Shown here in pieces: positions 4,816 through 5,111 of a DNA stretch of 5,111 nucleotides. Each line of letters starts with the position of its first letter. The stretch's first letter is position 1. Position numbers and translations under genes: made by a program. This DNA comes from Chloroflexota bacterium. Its GTDB lineage: Bacteria > Chloroflexota > Dehalococcoidia > Lucifugimonadales > Lucifugimonadaceae. Location: the NCBI GenBank assembly GCA_016210435.1, contig JACQUF010000257.1, forward strand, positions 1-5,111. The letters are read 5' to 3'. The notes under the pieces are model-generated. The model was given only the letters and a program-made list of their open reading frames with translations, was not told the origin of the DNA and searched no databases.

Positions 4816-5111
4816 ATGGCGTTCAACTTCGCAGTTCTCGGGACCGGAAGGATCGGGGGCAGCTACCTCGATGTTGTAAAGAAGGCTGGCCAGGGCCTCG
4901 CAGCCGTGGCCGAGCCCCGCGAAGAGCAGGTGGCGCCTCTCAAGAAGAAGCACCCCGGGGTCGAGTTCGTCGCGGATTACAAGGAGGCGATCCGCCGGCA
5001 AGACGTAGACGCCGTGATCGTCACGCTGCCGCACTTCCTGCATCACCGGGCGACGATAGACGCGCTCAATGCGGGCAAGCACGTCTACGTTGAAAAGCCG
5101 ATGGCGCTCAA
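4816..5111 (+). CDS. Gfo/Idh/MocA-family NAD(P)-dependent oxidoreductase, 3' end cut by window
   Basis: The first 98 residues of a dehydrogenase that would oxidise or reduce a sugar, polyol or related hydroxyl group with NAD(P). A Rossmann fold begins at once: strand F-A-V-L-G9-T-G11-R-I-G14 gives the G-x-G-x-x-G nucleotide loop, E33 follows the second strand, D65-A-V-I-V-T-L-P-H marks the fourth, and G87-K-H-V-Y-V-E93-K94-P95 is the family signature whose Lys lines the active site. The reading frame is open to the last base; family members are usually 330-400 residues, so roughly three quarters lies outside. It follows the enolase-family dehydratase on the same strand, suggesting a common pathway, though the structured 105-base spacer may give it separate expression. 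Substrate cannot be told from this part. Confidence 0.88.
   Translation, partial: MAFNFAVLGTGRIGGSYLDVVKKAGQGLAAVAEPREEQVAPLKKKHPGVEFVADYKEAIRRQDVDAVIVTLPHFLHHRATIDALNAGKHVYVEKPMAL

Noticed and set aside
4039..5082. Long 347-codon open frame on the minus strand
   Set aside because: It is antisense to the dehydratase and oxidoreductase genes, crosses both, and its translation is Arg/Asp/His-rich without recognisable domains. It is a GC-driven shadow.
1..5111. tRNA, rRNA, CRISPR array, insertion sequence with terminal repeats
   Set aside because: None seen on reading both strands: no regularly spaced repeats, no transposase-like frame, no cloverleaf.

Overview
This 5.1 kb GC-rich window looks like genomic DNA from a member of the Chloroflexota, most plausibly a Dehalococcoidia/SAR202-type lineage. 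The evidence is a combination of gene types. There is an archaeal-type flagellin (archaellin) next to a bacterial NarL-type two-component pair, and a sugar-acid enolase-superfamily gene followed by a Gfo/Idh/MocA dehydrogenase. Archaellum genes are known in some Chloroflexota, and SAR202 genomes are known for expanded enolase-superfamily families. The taxonomic call is an inference: the window has no rRNA or marker gene, and an archaeal origin is not formally excluded.

Layout. (1) 22-726 (+): a complete archaellin with a class III signal peptide; the window begins just upstream of it, so any rest of an archaellum locus lies outside. (2) 727-864: a short convergent intergenic stretch with two stem-loops and no gene. 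(3) 865-2394 (-): a membrane-bound HisKA_3-type histidine kinase. (4) 2395-2917: a 523-base gap without an intact gene. On the + strand it holds two degraded pieces: a 73-codon reading frame that looks like part of an enolase-superfamily barrel, and, in another frame, the C-terminal end of a GIY-YIG nuclease-like protein. (5) 2918-3418 (-): a response regulator with only a receiver domain. (6) 3419-3588: a divergent intergenic region with inverted repeats. (7) 3589-4710 (+): an intact GalD-like mandelate racemase/muconate lactonizing enzyme family dehydratase. (8) 4711-4815: a spacer with a large imperfect stem-loop. (9) 4816-5111 (+): the start of a Gfo/Idh/MocA oxidoreductase, cut by the window end.

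How they may work together. The receiver protein and the kinase are on the same strand in the order regulator then kinase and probably form a signalling pair, although they are separated by the remnants. The enolase-family dehydratase and the NAD(P)-dependent dehydrogenase are a common pairing in catabolism of sugar acids or related polyols. The archaellin gene converges on the kinase and is probably transcribed independently. The most unusual parts are the archaellin in an otherwise bacterial setting and the two remnants lying inside the two-component locus.
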